Source of the DNA: G965216905 sp965216905
Lineage (GTDB): Bacteria > Actinomycetota > Acidimicrobiia > Spongiisociales > ZC4RG35
Length of the DNA: 64,000 bases
Assembly: GCA_965216905.1 (NCBI GenBank)
Contig: OZ244213.1
Coordinates: 2,666,001 to 2,730,000, forward strand
Reading direction: 5' to 3'
In this document: piece after piece, positions 15,532-24,217 of the stretch
How positions within the stretch are numbered: position 1 is the stretch's first letter
How the letters are laid out: each line of letters begins with the position of its first letter
Position numbers and translations under genes: made by a program
The notes under the pieces: model-generated
Told to the model about the DNA's origin: nothing
Databases searched by the model: none
What the model saw: only the letters and a program-made list of their open reading frames with translations

Positions 15532-15915
15532 ATGACGTCGTCACCTGATCCGTTGCCGTATGCGTCGTCCGATGCTGCGGAGATCGAAGCCGTCGTTCGC
15601 GACTACATCGATGGTTGGTACGCGGGCGATGCGGAACTGATGGATCGCGCACTCCACGCCGACTTGGTCAAGCGCATTCCGCAGAGCGAGGACCCCGATT
15701 CTCTCCGGGAAGTCACCAAGGCTCGGATGGTCGAGATGACCGCTGACGGCGGTGGTGACGCGGCTGACCCGGACATGGAGATCGAGATCGACGATATCTC
15801 GGCCGATATCGCCGCTGCGCGAGTGCTGTCACCGGAGTATCTGGATTACCTCCACCTCGTCAGGACCTCGGGCGGATGGAAGATCACCAACATCCTTTTC
15901 CGCAACCGAGGCTGA
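15532..15915 (+). CDS. Nuclear transport factor 2-like (SnoaL-type) protein
   Basis: 127 aa. AEIEAVVRDYIDGWYAGDAE and MDRALHADLVKRI at the start, then the strand ending LVRTSGGWKITNILFRNRG, are typical of the NTF2-like/putative lumazine-binding superfamily, which forms small cone-shaped proteins with varied enzymatic or binding roles. GGAGGAG precedes the ATG. No partner gene suggests a substrate. Confidence 0.75.
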   Translation: MTSSPDPLPYASSDAAEIEAVVRDYIDGWYAGDAELMDRALHADLVKRIPQSEDPDSLREVTKARMVEMTADGGGDAADPDMEIEIDDISADIAAARVLSPEYLDYLHLVRTSGGWKITNILFRNRG

Positions 15916-15946
15916 GTGCACCAGATCACCTGGCAACGAGTTGCGG

Positions 15947-16291
15947 CTACAGCTCCCTGAGGCGGAGACTCCGCACGGGCTCGAAGTCGGATCGGTTCCG
16001 GGTGGCCAGACCCAGCCGGTGTTCGATCGCGGTTGCCGCAATGAGGGCGTCGGGGAGGCGGATGTCGCTCGCTCGACAGATTCGGCCGGCACGTTCGGCC
16101 ACCGTTCGATCGACGGGGATCTCCCGGAACGGTGCAAGGAGTGTGCTGACCAGATTGGATGCGGTGTTCCCGGCGAAGAGTTCGGCTCGGGTGATGGTCG
16201 AGTAGTGCAGTCGGTGACGGCCGGGGGCGAGCTGGCGAGCACCTCGGAGGTGGTCGATGAAGACGTCCGTGTCGACGAGGATGTCAGCCAC
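15947..16291 (-). CDS. VapC-family PIN-domain toxin
   Basis: 114 aa starting at GTG: ADILVDTDVFIDHLRGAR carries the first PIN aspartate, STITRAELFAG the conserved glutamate, and DIRLPDALIAATAIE the third acidic site. PIN toxins of VapBC modules are Mg-dependent ribonucleases. The start overlaps the 3' end of the ribbon-helix-helix antitoxin gene by 8 bp, as is usual for such pairs. All expected acidic residues are present, so it looks functional. Confidence 0.85.
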   Translation of the reverse strand: MADILVDTDVFIDHLRGARQLAPGRHRLHYSTITRAELFAGNTASNLVSTLLAPFREIPVDRTVAERAGRICRASDIRLPDALIAATAIEHRLGLATRNRSDFEPVRSLRLREL

Positions 16292-16505
16292 GATCCCATT
16301 CGTCTCGGCTCGGCGCCGTGGCGTCCGGAGCGGCACCGAACGTGGCCGCCAGCGCCGCCTCGGCATCGGGTGCCTCGTCCTCGAGGTAGGAGTCGAGGGC
16401 GCGCCGGATGACCTCCGCCATCGTCACACGCTCGGCTTCGGCGATGGCGTCGATACGGCGCCGCTGTTCCTCAGTGAGGTACACCTGCGTGCGGGTCGCC
16501 GACAT
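16284..16505 (-). CDS. VapB-like ribbon-helix-helix antitoxin
   Basis: 73 aa: SATRTQVYLTEEQRRRID followed by RVTMAEVIRRALDSYL is a ribbon-helix-helix DNA-binding domain; the acidic C-terminal tail (EDEAPDAEAAL) would block the PIN toxin encoded next. The DNA just upstream contains two direct copies of TACAGCA, read on the plus strand (about 16505-16522), a possible operator. Confidence 0.85.
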   Translation of the reverse strand: MSATRTQVYLTEEQRRRIDAIAEAERVTMAEVIRRALDSYLEDEAPDAEAALAATFGAAPDATAPSRDEWDRG

Positions 16506-16630
16506 ACAGCATAATGTACAGCACTCTCTCGCCCAGATCAACGGTTCCGGAGTGGGAACCCCCGCGACGGCCAACCGACCAGAGCGGCACTTCGCGCTCG
16601 GGTCTCTGGGCGCTGATTCACCACTCCCGG

Positions 16631-17065
16631 TCAGGGCGGTGGCAGCTCGGATTCTTGGACGAGGAGGTCCCAGTGGTGGTCCTTGCCGAGCACCACGGTA
16701 CGGAAGTCCCGGTAGTCCCACGTGAGGATCCAGGCATGGCGGATGGAAGCCATCGCCATGACCGTCAGGTCGGGTAGGTCGACACCGGAGTCGACGTATC
16801 GGTCGGCGAGGTCCATGGCGAGTCTCAGTTCGGTGTCCGTTGGAGCGTCGAGCCGGTGGACACCGTCGAGGAGCGCGCGGCCGAACGTGATTGCCGCCGG
16901 GGTGTGTCCTCGAGCCCGGAGCAGCAGATCGACCTCGGCGAACACGGGCCACGGGACCACGACGTCACGGGCGGATCGGGCCAGCATTTCGGCAGCGAAC
17001 CGGTGGCGTCTGCCCTCGCCTCGATTCAAGGCCGACACCAGCGGACCGGTGTCGCAGATGATCAG
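16631..17065 (-). CDS. PIN-domain toxin with probable CTG start
   Basis: About 144 aa. The conserved PIN opening IICDTGPLVSALNRGEG requires a start upstream of the first available GTG (17038). The only placement that keeps it is the CTG at 17065, which overlaps the antitoxin's TGA as CTGA. Later PIN residues are present: VVPWPVFAEVD (glutamate) and DLPDLTVMAMA (aspartates), then LTWDYRDFR. The architecture and overlap mark it as a VapC-type ribonuclease toxin. Confidence 0.75.
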   Translation of the reverse strand: MIICDTGPLVSALNRGEGRRHRFAAEMLARSARDVVVPWPVFAEVDLLLRARGHTPAAITFGRALLDGVHRLDAPTDTELRLAMDLADRYVDSGVDLPDLTVMAMASIRHAWILTWDYRDFRTVVLGKDHHWDLLVQESELPPP

Positions 17066-17274
17066 CCGGCGAGCCGAGCCAGCACCTCCTCGATGTGCTG
17101 CGACAGGTCCTCATCGTCCTCAACCACGCCGGCGTACGGCAGTGGGTCGGGATGCTGCTGGGAGACCAAGTCGGCGATCAAGGAGGAGAAAGACGTCTCT
17201 CGCCGCTCGGCTTCACGGTCGAGACGGGCCGCGACGGCGGGAGGTAGGGAGATGGTGCGTCGTACCGTTGCCAT
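17062..17274 (-). CDS. Ribbon-helix-helix antitoxin
   Basis: 70 aa: ATVRRTISLPPAVAARLDREA and TSFSSLIADLVSQQ form a ribbon-helix-helix domain, followed by an acidic tail (VVEDDEDLSQHIEEVL). It precedes and overlaps the PIN toxin gene, so it is the cognate antitoxin and likely autorepressor. Confidence 0.8.
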   Translation of the reverse strand: MATVRRTISLPPAVAARLDREAERRETSFSSLIADLVSQQHPDPLPYAGVVEDDEDLSQHIEEVLARLAG

Positions 17275-17369
17275 GCTCGATAGTATGAACTACGAGGTAT
17301 GAAGATACAAGTATCCCGTCCCGGCTTGCGGATCAGAATCGACAGCACCCAGCGGTCAACGCCTGATGT

Positions 17370-17639
17370 GTCCTCGGGATCGAGGCGACCGGAACCGTGG
17401 TGGCTTGTCCCGGCGGAGAGCTGGCGGTGGGCCGGCAGGTTGCGACCATGATGGGAGGAACGGGCCGCACATTCGACGGTGGCTACGCCGAGTACACATG
17501 CGTCCCTGTCCGTCAGACCGTTCCGTTCGATCTCACGAGCCCTACGCGGACATGGAAGCCGGAAGGGCAACCGGCAAGCTCGTGGTCCTTCCCTGAAGGG
17601 CTCGACACCCTCCATGGCGAACGGGAGACCACGCCATGA
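17370..17639 (+). pseudogene. Zinc-type alcohol dehydrogenase/quinone reductase fragment
   Basis: About 53 codons (VLGIEATGTVVACPGGELAV, then TMMGGTGRTFDGGYAEY-TCVP) match the N-terminal GroES-like part of medium-chain dehydrogenases (L.GIEA.G.V...GG....DGGYAEY). No start codon, no NAD-binding domain; after about 17530 the frame is random until a stop. A remnant next to the toxin-antitoxin zone. Confidence 0.7.
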
Positions 17640-18247
17640 CCAGCATCGACCTCAAGAAGACCTACCGAGACCACTACACCGCCACCCGGGCGCCGACCAT
17701 CATCGACGTTCCGACCCGCCCGTTTCTGATGATCGACGGGTCGGGCGACCCCAACACGGCAACGGAGTACCGGGACGCGATCGAGGCGCTCTACCCGATC
17801 GCCTACGGGATTCGGGCGGCGATCAAGGAAACCACCGGTGACGCCTATACCGTCATGCCCTTGGAGGCACTCTGGTGGGTTCCCGACATGTCCGAGTTCG
17901 ATCCGACCGACAAGTCCAGCTGGTTCTGGACCGCGATGATCTGTCTTCCGGATGCGGTCACCGAAGAGATGGCCGCCGACGTGATCTCCTCGGCGACCGC
18001 CAAGAAGCAGCTCGCGGCCGGATCCAAAGCTCGGGTCGAGCACTTCACCGAAGGCCTCGCCGCCCAGATCCTCCACATCGGGCCCTATGACGAGGAGGGC
18101 CCGATCATCGAGGAACTGCACCAATTCGTCGACGAGCGCGGGTATCGGCTGACCGGCAAACACCACGAGATATACCTGTCCGACAGCCGGAGGACCGAGC
18201 CGGCCAAGCTGCGCACCATCCTCCGCCAGCCATGCACCGGTGAATGA
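17636..18247 (+). CDS. GyrI-like small-molecule-binding domain protein
   Basis: 203 aa. TRPFLMIDGSGDPNTATEYRDAI, then ALYPIAYGIRAAIKE, and a C-terminal HIGPYDEEGPIIEELHQFV are typical of the GyrI-like/SOUL-related small-molecule-binding superfamily found alone or fused to MerR/AraC regulators. No DNA-binding domain here. A ligand is unknown. The ATG overlaps the tail of the dehydrogenase fragment. Confidence 0.8.
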   Translation: MTSIDLKKTYRDHYTATRAPTIIDVPTRPFLMIDGSGDPNTATEYRDAIEALYPIAYGIRAAIKETTGDAYTVMPLEALWWVPDMSEFDPTDKSSWFWTAMICLPDAVTEEMAADVISSATAKKQLAAGSKARVEHFTEGLAAQILHIGPYDEEGPIIEELHQFVDERGYRLTGKHHEIYLSDSRRTEPAKLRTILRQPCTGE

Positions 18248-18285
18248 CCCACGCGGAATCGCCTCGAGCGAGCGCGATCGGATCT

Positions 18286-18744
18286 TCAAGGGGAGGTGAG
18301 GTCTCGCGCGAGTGCCTCGTAGACGAGATCCGTCTCCATCGCCCGATAGTGGTGGACTGCCCGAACCAGCCACGCCATCCGATGCCGCAGCTCGGCGGCG
18401 TCGTGCCCATCGTTGTGGTCGAGCTGGCCCAGCAATGCCTCGACCTGGCGGATGATGTCAGACCGCTGGTCACGCAGCCGCCGAATCCGGCCACCGAAGC
18501 GTCTCGGGTCCTCGGCGGCGATCAGCGACAGCAAGGAGTCGGGTCGGAGCGACCGCGCGTCCTCCTCGGCCAAGGCATCCTCGAGCACGGCCAGGTAGCG
18601 TTCGACGCCAACCAGCCACCCGTCACTTGGCGCCGCCTGGGCGGCCGCGCCTTCGAGACCGTGGATCGCCATCAGTGTTCGATCGCGATCGGCCCGACTG
18701 GTCGCGAAGGCGGCGCCGTGACGAGGCTTGGATTCCTCGTTCAT
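18286..18744 (-). CDS. Hypothetical helical protein (152 aa)
   Basis: Not recognised. Entirely helical and charged, with LRDQRSDIIRQVEALLGQLD, and HRMAWLVRAVHHYRAMETDL near the C-terminus. The latter has spaced His and Glu that loosely recall four-helix proteins such as hemerythrins, but the motif set is incomplete. It lies 15 bp downstream of the Hsp20 gene on the same strand, so the two may be co-transcribed. Confidence 0.55.
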   Translation of the reverse strand: MNEESKPRHGAAFATSRADRDRTLMAIHGLEGAAAQAAPSDGWLVGVERYLAVLEDALAEEDARSLRPDSLLSLIAAEDPRRFGGRIRRLRDQRSDIIRQVEALLGQLDHNDGHDAAELRHRMAWLVRAVHHYRAMETDLVYEALARDLTSP

Positions 18745-18759
18745 TGCAGATCGAGGGGT

Positions 18760-19182
18760 TCAGTCCCCGCTTCCGATCGATGAGGTGCCGCCCGAGCTGA
18801 CCGACACCTTGTGTGGTTTTGCCTCGGCCCGCATCGGGACGGTGATGGTGAGCACGCCGTGGTCGTACGACGCCTCGACGGCCCCGGTGTCGAGTTCCGG
18901 TCCGAGTCGGATCTGGCGGCTGTAGGTCCCGGCGGGACGCTCACGCATCAACCAGTTCACTCCCTCCGTCTTCTCCTCCGGTCGGGCGGCCTTGACGGTG
19001 AGCTGCCCACCCTCGACGGTGACATCGACGCCGTCGGGGTCCGCCCCGGGCAGGTCGAAGCGAAGGGTGTACAGACCGTCCTTCTCGAATGCGTCCATCG
19101 GCATCATGCCGGTGCGGCCGGTCGCTCCATACGTGTTGAACATCCGATTCAACTCATCGAACGGGTCCATCAGTCGGGCCAT
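18760..19182 (-). CDS. Small heat-shock protein, Hsp20/alpha-crystallin family
   Basis: 140 aa: N-terminal ARLMDPFDELNRMF, alpha-crystallin domain (about 35-130) with LRFDLPGADPDGVDVTVEGG and the terminal YDHGVLTITVPM. An ATP-independent chaperone that holds unfolding proteins. GGAGAGG precedes the ATG at 19182. It is divergent from a DnaJ-like gene, pairing two chaperone genes around about 115 bp of regulatory DNA; I see no clear HAIR or CIRCE element there. Confidence 0.93.
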   Translation of the reverse strand: MARLMDPFDELNRMFNTYGATGRTGMMPMDAFEKDGLYTLRFDLPGADPDGVDVTVEGGQLTVKAARPEEKTEGVNWLMRERPAGTYSRQIRLGPELDTGAVEASYDHGVLTITVPMRAEAKPHKVSVSSGGTSSIGSGD

Positions 19183-19297
19183 GTTGCCCTCTCCTTTCTC
19201 GTCTACTGTCGAGGACGACAAGCAAGAAACCTACTTCATCTGCGAACATAAGATCTGATACGATGATTGTCAATATCGACTTGACCGAATCGATCAC

Positions 19298-19804
19298 ATG
19301 GACGATCGTCTCACCCTGTATGCCGTGCTGGGCGTCGCTCCGGATGCGACGTTCGAGGACATCCGCCGGGCCTTTCGCCGGCTTGCCCGCTCCTCGCATC
19401 CAGATGCGTCCGCCGACACGACGGCCGATTCGGCCGGCTTTCGGGATATCCTCCGCGCCTACGAGATCCTGAGTGACCCGGCCGCCCGGCGCGGGTACGA
19501 CCGATCGTTGGACCCTGCATCCACGGCCGGTTCCGAGCGGGTCGACGTTCGATCCCGGGCCAACCGCCGACCTGCCGATCCAGACGGGGACACTCCGGGC
19601 CGGACGACGGCCTGCCCCATGTGCGCCGGTCGCCAGGAGGTGACGGCGGTCGCCGACTGTCCAGCGTGTGCGGCCAGCGGTTTGGCGGTCGAGATCGGCA
19701 TGCGTGGAGCCCGGCGACACTCGTGTCCGGCCTGTCGCGGCTCCGGCAGCATCCGACGGGTCACTGCGTGCCCGCGGTGTCGACAGGACCGCCGGTCCGG
19801 CTGA
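19298..19804 (+). CDS. DnaJ-like protein with zinc-binding CxxC repeats
   Basis: 168 aa. A J-domain at residues 5-68 with the HPD signature (SSHPDASA) should stimulate DnaK. It is followed by a linker and four CxxC units (CPMC, CPAC, CPAC, CPRC) arranged as in the DnaJ zinc region, but the C-terminal peptide-binding domains of full DnaJ are absent. This makes it a short type of J-protein. Divergent from hsp20. Confidence 0.85.
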   Translation: MDDRLTLYAVLGVAPDATFEDIRRAFRRLARSSHPDASADTTADSAGFRDILRAYEILSDPAARRGYDRSLDPASTAGSERVDVRSRANRRPADPDGDTPGRTTACPMCAGRQEVTAVADCPACAASGLAVEIGMRGARRHSCPACRGSGSIRRVTACPRCRQDRRSG

Positions 19805-19976
19805 AGTCTCCGGCATCGTCGGGGGAGCATTCCGAGTGGATCGATTCCGCCACTCTGTGTGGTCAATGGCTTTCGGTGCGTGGAGAAGCGGCTAGATTGA
19901 ACGGTCGTGGCCGATCCGGGGCGGATCTGGCCACGGGGGCACCGGAGGCTATCAACAAAGGGGCACGGAGGGACTC

Positions 19977-21353
19977 ATGTCACATCTTGGGACTCCGGTC
20001 GACGACGTCGACCGGGACCGGCGCCGCCGCGCGCTCGTCTGGCTGGCAATTGCCTGGCTCGTGCTGGCGTTGGCCGGCATCGCCATGGTGTTCGGAAACC
20101 GAGCGGACGAGCCGGAGGCGGGCGTCGTCGAAACCACCGAGGCGTCCGCCCAGCAGCCGGCGCCGTCCGATCCCGAGCCCAGCGAGGCGACGCCGGATAC
20201 CACCGAGGTGACGCCCGACACCACGGAGGCGGTTCCGGATACCACCGAAGTGACGCCGGATACCACGGAGGCGGTTCCGGATACCACCGAAGTGACGCCG
20301 GACACGACCGAGGGGGCATCCGGTGACGTCACGGATTCAACGGACGGCGCGGAGTCCGAAGCGGCGGTGCTCCCCGAGGACGATGGGCCGGTACTGGTGG
20401 CAACCCTGGCCGACCGAGACTTCACGCTCCGGGGCGTGGTTCCCTCCGAAGAGTACGCAGCGGCGCTTACGGCGGCGGCGGATCTGAGCTACGCGCCGTA
20501 TGTCGATGCCAGCGGCCTGGAGGTCGACCCGGCGGTCGGCTCTGCCGATTGGTTGGAACGCGCACCCTCGGTGATCGGATTGCTCCCGATGATCACCGAC
20601 GGATCGATCACCTTCTCGGGAGGAGCCTTCACGCTGGAGGGGCGTTCGCCGAATCCCGAGTATTTGGATGCGTTTCGGTCGACCGTCTCGGGAATCATGG
20701 GAGCAGACCCGGCCTCGGTCGACGTGACGGTCACCGATCTCGTCCCGCCGGTGTTTCGAGCTCAGGCGGTCGACGGCGATCTGGCAATGGAGGGGACGGT
20801 CCAGACCGAGGAGATCCGCGAGGTGTTGATCGAGGCCGGTCGATCCGCCTACGGCGCGGACAATGTCCGGGCCGACCTCGAGGTCGATCCCGACGTCTAC
20901 ACCTCTTTCTGGATGTATACGATGCCGCAGGTGTTCGGGATGTTCTCCGTGCTGCCCGAGTATGAGTTCTCCGTCATCGATGGGATCACGGCCGGCAGCG
21001 TCACGAAGGGCATCAACTTCGGTTTCGACAGTGTGGTCCTCGATGAGGGTGCGCTCCAGGCCATCCAGGTCGCCGGGGCGCTGTTGCAGCGCGACCGGTC
21101 GCTGGGTCTGGTCATCGAGGGTCACACCGACAGCATCGGACCATCCGAATACAACGACGTGTTGTCGATGTCTCGGGCAGAGGCGGTGAAAGCGGTCCTG
21201 ACCGAGTCTGGGATCAGCGACCAGCGGATCGTGGCCGTCGGACGAGGAGAGTCCGACCCGGTTGCATCGAACGACACCGAGGAAGGTCGAGCTGCCAATC
21301 GCCGGGTCGCATTCCGGTTTGATGTCCTGTCCGAGATCGGAGGTGAGGGATGA
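19977..21353 (+). CDS. OmpA-family envelope protein with BON-like domains
   Basis: 458 aa. One membrane helix (about 22-40, ALVWLAIAWLVLALAGIAMV), a Pro/Thr/Glu linker of six PDTTE repeats (about 72-112), two BON-like regions (about 135-300), and a C-terminal OmpA/MotB peptidoglycan-binding domain (INFGFDSVVLDEGALQAI, IEGHTDSIG, ANRRVAFR). The layout resembles mycobacterial ArfA. It would link the membrane with the cell wall. The stop overlaps the next start by ATGA. Confidence 0.88.
   Translation: MSHLGTPVDDVDRDRRRRALVWLAIAWLVLALAGIAMVFGNRADEPEAGVVETTEASAQQPAPSDPEPSEATPDTTEVTPDTTEAVPDTTEVTPDTTEAVPDTTEVTPDTTEGASGDVTDSTDGAESEAAVLPEDDGPVLVATLADRDFTLRGVVPSEEYAAALTAAADLSYAPYVDASGLEVDPAVGSADWLERAPSVIGLLPMITDGSITFSGGAFTLEGRSPNPEYLDAFRSTVSGIMGADPASVDVTVTDLVPPVFRAQAVDGDLAMEGTVQTEEIREVLIEAGRSAYGADNVRADLEVDPDVYTSFWMYTMPQVFGMFSVLPEYEFSVIDGITAGSVTKGINFGFDSVVLDEGALQAIQVAGALLQRDRSLGLVIEGHTDSIGPSEYNDVLSMSRAEAVKAVLTESGISDQRIVAVGRGESDPVASNDTEEGRAANRRVAFRFDVLSEIGGEG
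20190..20312 (+). repeat. Tandem heptad repeat in the OmpA-protein linker
   Basis: Six units of (T/V)PDTTE(V/A), arranged as 42-bp double units with synonymous differences. Such linkers are usually disordered spacers through the cell wall; unit number is prone to vary. Confidence 0.85.
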
Positions 21354-22141
21354 CGCTGATCGACTCTCCGGGGATGTTTCTGCTCTTCTTCATCTTGGCC
21401 AGTGTGGTGGGGGCGGCGATCGGTTACCTGATCGCCCGCATCCGACCGGCCGAGAGGACGGAGCCGATCCCCGAACCGGACCCGCTGACGCTGGCCGAAC
21501 GCAATGAGCTGGAACGGTTGCGGAGGGAGGCCTCGGCTCGCGAGGCCGAAGCACTCACCGATGACGAGCGCCAGGACCTCGAACGGCTCCGACGAGCGCT
21601 CGACGAGGAGCGCTCCGACGTCGCCGGCGAACAGCTACCGGCGTTGCAGGCCGAGATCGCCGAGCTGCAGGCGTCAATCGTCGAGAGAGATGCGACCATC
21701 GACGGATTGCGAGCGCGAGTCGAAGCAGCCGACGACGAGCGCGAGGAGCTGACCCGCCTGCGGGCACACTGCGAGGTGGTAGATCGCGAGGTCGAGGAGC
21801 GTTCCGAAGAGATCGCACGGTTGCGCGAGGTGGCGGCGCGGGCCGATCTGACCGAAGCCGAAAGGGCCGAACTCGCCAAGCTCCGTGTCGACATCTCCGC
21901 CCTCGAGATGTCGGAAGAAGACCAAGCCGAACTGGTCGAGCTCCGAGCCATGCGGGAACGGGGCGAACTCACGTCGGATGAGCGTGCCGAGCTGGTGCGC
22001 TTGCGAGACCTCTCCAACCGGGGTGCGCTGGCATCCTCGGAACGGGAGGAGCTCATGTCGCTGCGGATCCGCATGGTCGAGCGAAATGCCCGCATCGATG
22101 CGCTGGAGCGGGCGCTGGAGGAACGGGCCGAGACCAGCTGA
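21350..22141 (+). CDS. Membrane-anchored coiled-coil protein
   Basis: 263 aa. One N-terminal membrane helix (FLLFFILASVVGAAIGYLIA), then about 220 residues of almost continuous coiled coil with recurring LTxxERxELxRLR units (TLAERNELERLR, LTDDERQDLERLR, LTEAERAELAKLR, LTSDERAELVRLR). Family unknown. ATGA overlap with the OmpA gene indicates they are made together and may form one envelope structure. Confidence 0.75.
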   Translation: MTLIDSPGMFLLFFILASVVGAAIGYLIARIRPAERTEPIPEPDPLTLAERNELERLRREASAREAEALTDDERQDLERLRRALDEERSDVAGEQLPALQAEIAELQASIVERDATIDGLRARVEAADDEREELTRLRAHCEVVDREVEERSEEIARLREVAARADLTEAERAELAKLRVDISALEMSEEDQAELVELRAMRERGELTSDERAELVRLRDLSNRGALASSEREELMSLRIRMVERNARIDALERALEERAETS

Positions 22142-22203
22142 TCGGCCGGCGGCCGCCATACTCCGGTCGATGGACCACCGTCGACCCCGATCCGGCGCGC
22201 ACC

Positions 22204-23397
22204 GTGCCTGAACCGGTGCGGGTCATCGATGCAGAAGAGCGCAGGGCTCGCCTGGGCATGCGACATCATCTCGCTCGACCGACCACCGACGTGGCTCGGG
22301 TGGCGGGCGAACTGGTCGGGCTGCATTCGAGCGACCCGTCCTCGGTCTATCTCTCGGCGCGGGCGCGGGTGCGTGGATTCCAAGCCGAGGCGCTGGAACG
22401 CGCGCTCTACGAAGACCGCAGCCTGGTTCGCATCCTGGGGATGCGGAGGACCCTCTTCGTGGTTCCGCGGGACCTGGCGAGCACCATCGACGCCGGTTGT
22501 ACCAGAGACCTGGCACTACCCGAACGTCGAAAGCTGGTGAGGATGATCGAGGAGCAGCGGCTGGCGCCGGATGGTGATGCCTTCCTCGACGACGTGAGTG
22601 GTCGAGTGCTGGCGAGTCTCCAACGCCGCGGCGCGGCCACCGCCGCCGAGCTGAAGCAGGATGTCGAGGAGCTGTCGCTCAAGCTGATGTTCGGCGAGGG
22701 CAAGAAGTGGGGTGGTGAAGTGGGCATCTCCACCCGGATCCTCTTCCTCCTCGCCACCGAGGGCGAGATCGTTCGCGCGCGCCCTCGGGGGTCGTGGAGG
22801 TCGGGGCAGTATCGGTGGGCGCCGATCGACCAATGGGTCGGAACCGGTCTCGACGCCATGGACCCTCGAGAGGCACGGGCCGCACTGGTCGGGCGGTGGC
22901 TCGCCTCCTTCGGTCCTGGCACCTTCACCGATATCAAGTGGTGGACCGGCTGGACGGTCGCAAAGACTCGAACCGCCCTCACCGACTCGAGCGCGGCGGT
23001 GGTGCAGGTCGACGGCGGCGATGAGGGCTATGTCCTCGCCGACGACATCGATCCGCCCGGCCGGGCCGAGGTTCACGCCGGTTGGGTGGCGTTTCTGCCA
23101 TCACTCGATCCGACGATCATGGGCTGGAAGGAACGGGCGTGGTATCTGGGGGACCATGCCGATCGGCTCTTCGATCGGAACGGCAATGCCGGACCAACCA
23201 TCTGGCTCGACGGCAAGGTCGTGGGTGGATGGGCCCAGCGGGCGGGTGGCGAGGTCGTCTACCGGCTGCTCGACGATGTCGGTTCCGAGGCGTTCAGCCT
23301 GATCGCCGCCGAGGCGGCAGCACTCCAGAGCTGGCTCGGTCGACACCGTGTGATCCCCAGGTTCCGGACGCCGCTGGACCGCGAGCTGGCTGACTGA
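22204..23397 (+). CDS. Winged-helix DNA-binding domain protein (HTH_42/AlkZ-like)
   Basis: 397 aa starting at GTG. ARPTTDVARVAGELVGLHSS, then SDPSSVYLSARARVRGF and RSLVRILGMRRTLFVVPRD, are characteristic of the HTH_42 family, whose characterised members include AlkZ/YcaQ DNA glycosylases for alkylated or crosslinked bases. It is the actinobacterial branch with the C-terminal LPSLDPTIMGWKERAWYL. A DNA repair role is inferred from the family only. Confidence 0.85.
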   Translation: MPEPVRVIDAEERRARLGMRHHLARPTTDVARVAGELVGLHSSDPSSVYLSARARVRGFQAEALERALYEDRSLVRILGMRRTLFVVPRDLASTIDAGCTRDLALPERRKLVRMIEEQRLAPDGDAFLDDVSGRVLASLQRRGAATAAELKQDVEELSLKLMFGEGKKWGGEVGISTRILFLLATEGEIVRARPRGSWRSGQYRWAPIDQWVGTGLDAMDPREARAALVGRWLASFGPGTFTDIKWWTGWTVAKTRTALTDSSAAVVQVDGGDEGYVLADDIDPPGRAEVHAGWVAFLPSLDPTIMGWKERAWYLGDHADRLFDRNGNAGPTIWLDGKVVGGWAQRAGGEVVYRLLDDVGSEAFSLIAAEAAALQSWLGRHRVIPRFRTPLDRELAD

Positions 23398-23404
23398 TGC
23401 GAGG

Positions 23405-24217
23405 TCACGCGCCGTGGACTCGGTTGGGGTCGACGTGCACATGCCGGACCGCAGCCGGATCGTGGGCGGCGTCGTCGACATGAGGGCGCCCGCCCACCTC
23501 TCCCAGGTGGAAGCGGTAGGCCTTGGCGAGGTGCTCGGGCGTCAAGACCTCCGTCGGTCGGCCTTCACAGACGACGCGGTTGGAGAGGAGGAGGACGTGA
23601 TCGGCGCGTCGCGCCTCGTCGAGGTCATGGGTGGTGATCACCACCGGTCGGCCGGCTGCTCGTTCATCGTCGACCGCCGTGCGGATCACTTCGAGGGACA
23701 CGAGATCCAGGGCGTTGCCGGGTTCGTCGAGCAGCAGGAGCTCTCGTCCCTGAACCAGGCCTTGGGCGACGAAGACCCGCTGGCGCTGGCCGCCGGAAAG
23801 CTCCCGGATGTGATGATGCTCGAAGGCCCTGAGATCGAGGCGTTCCAGCGCTTCGTCGACCGCCTCCTTTTCCTCGGCGCCGAATCGACCGAACAGGCCG
23901 AGCGATGCGTAGCGACCCATGGCCACCACCTCCCTCACCGTCACCGGAAGGGTGTCATTCACTTTGGTCGATTGGGGGACGAACGAGATCCGCGATCGAG
24001 CTTGGGCCGGTGTCGTGCCCAGCACGGTGATGGAGCCCGAGGCGGGCTCGTGCAGACCGGCGATTGCATCGAGGACGGTGGATTTGCCGGACCCATTGGG
24101 GCCGATGATGGCCGTCACCCCGCGAGCGGGCAGCCCGAACGAGGAAGCCGCCAGAGCCTCGGTGGCGCCGTGGCGTAGCACCAGGTCCTTGGCGACGACC
24201 GCCGGCTGCGCGGTCAT
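23405..24217 (-). CDS. znuC: Metal ABC transporter ATP-binding protein (ZnuC-like)
   Basis: 270 aa. Walker A GPNGSGKST (about 38), Q-loop FVPQS, signature LSGGQRQR, Walker B LLLDEPGNALD and H-loop TTHD are all present. It pairs with the permease and binding protein encoded on the opposite strand. The start chosen (24217) overlaps the Fur-family gene's stop as ATGA, so regulator and ATPase are one transcript; an ATG at 24226 is an alternative. Confidence 0.9.
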   Translation of the reverse strand: MTAQPAVVAKDLVLRHGATEALAASSFGLPARGVTAIIGPNGSGKSTVLDAIAGLHEPASGSITVLGTTPAQARSRISFVPQSTKVNDTLPVTVREVVAMGRYASLGLFGRFGAEEKEAVDEALERLDLRAFEHHHIRELSGGQRQRVFVAQGLVQGRELLLLDEPGNALDLVSLEVIRTAVDDERAAGRPVVITTHDLDEARRADHVLLLSNRVVCEGRPTEVLTPEHLAKAYRFHLGEVGGRPHVDDAAHDPAAVRHVHVDPNRVHGA

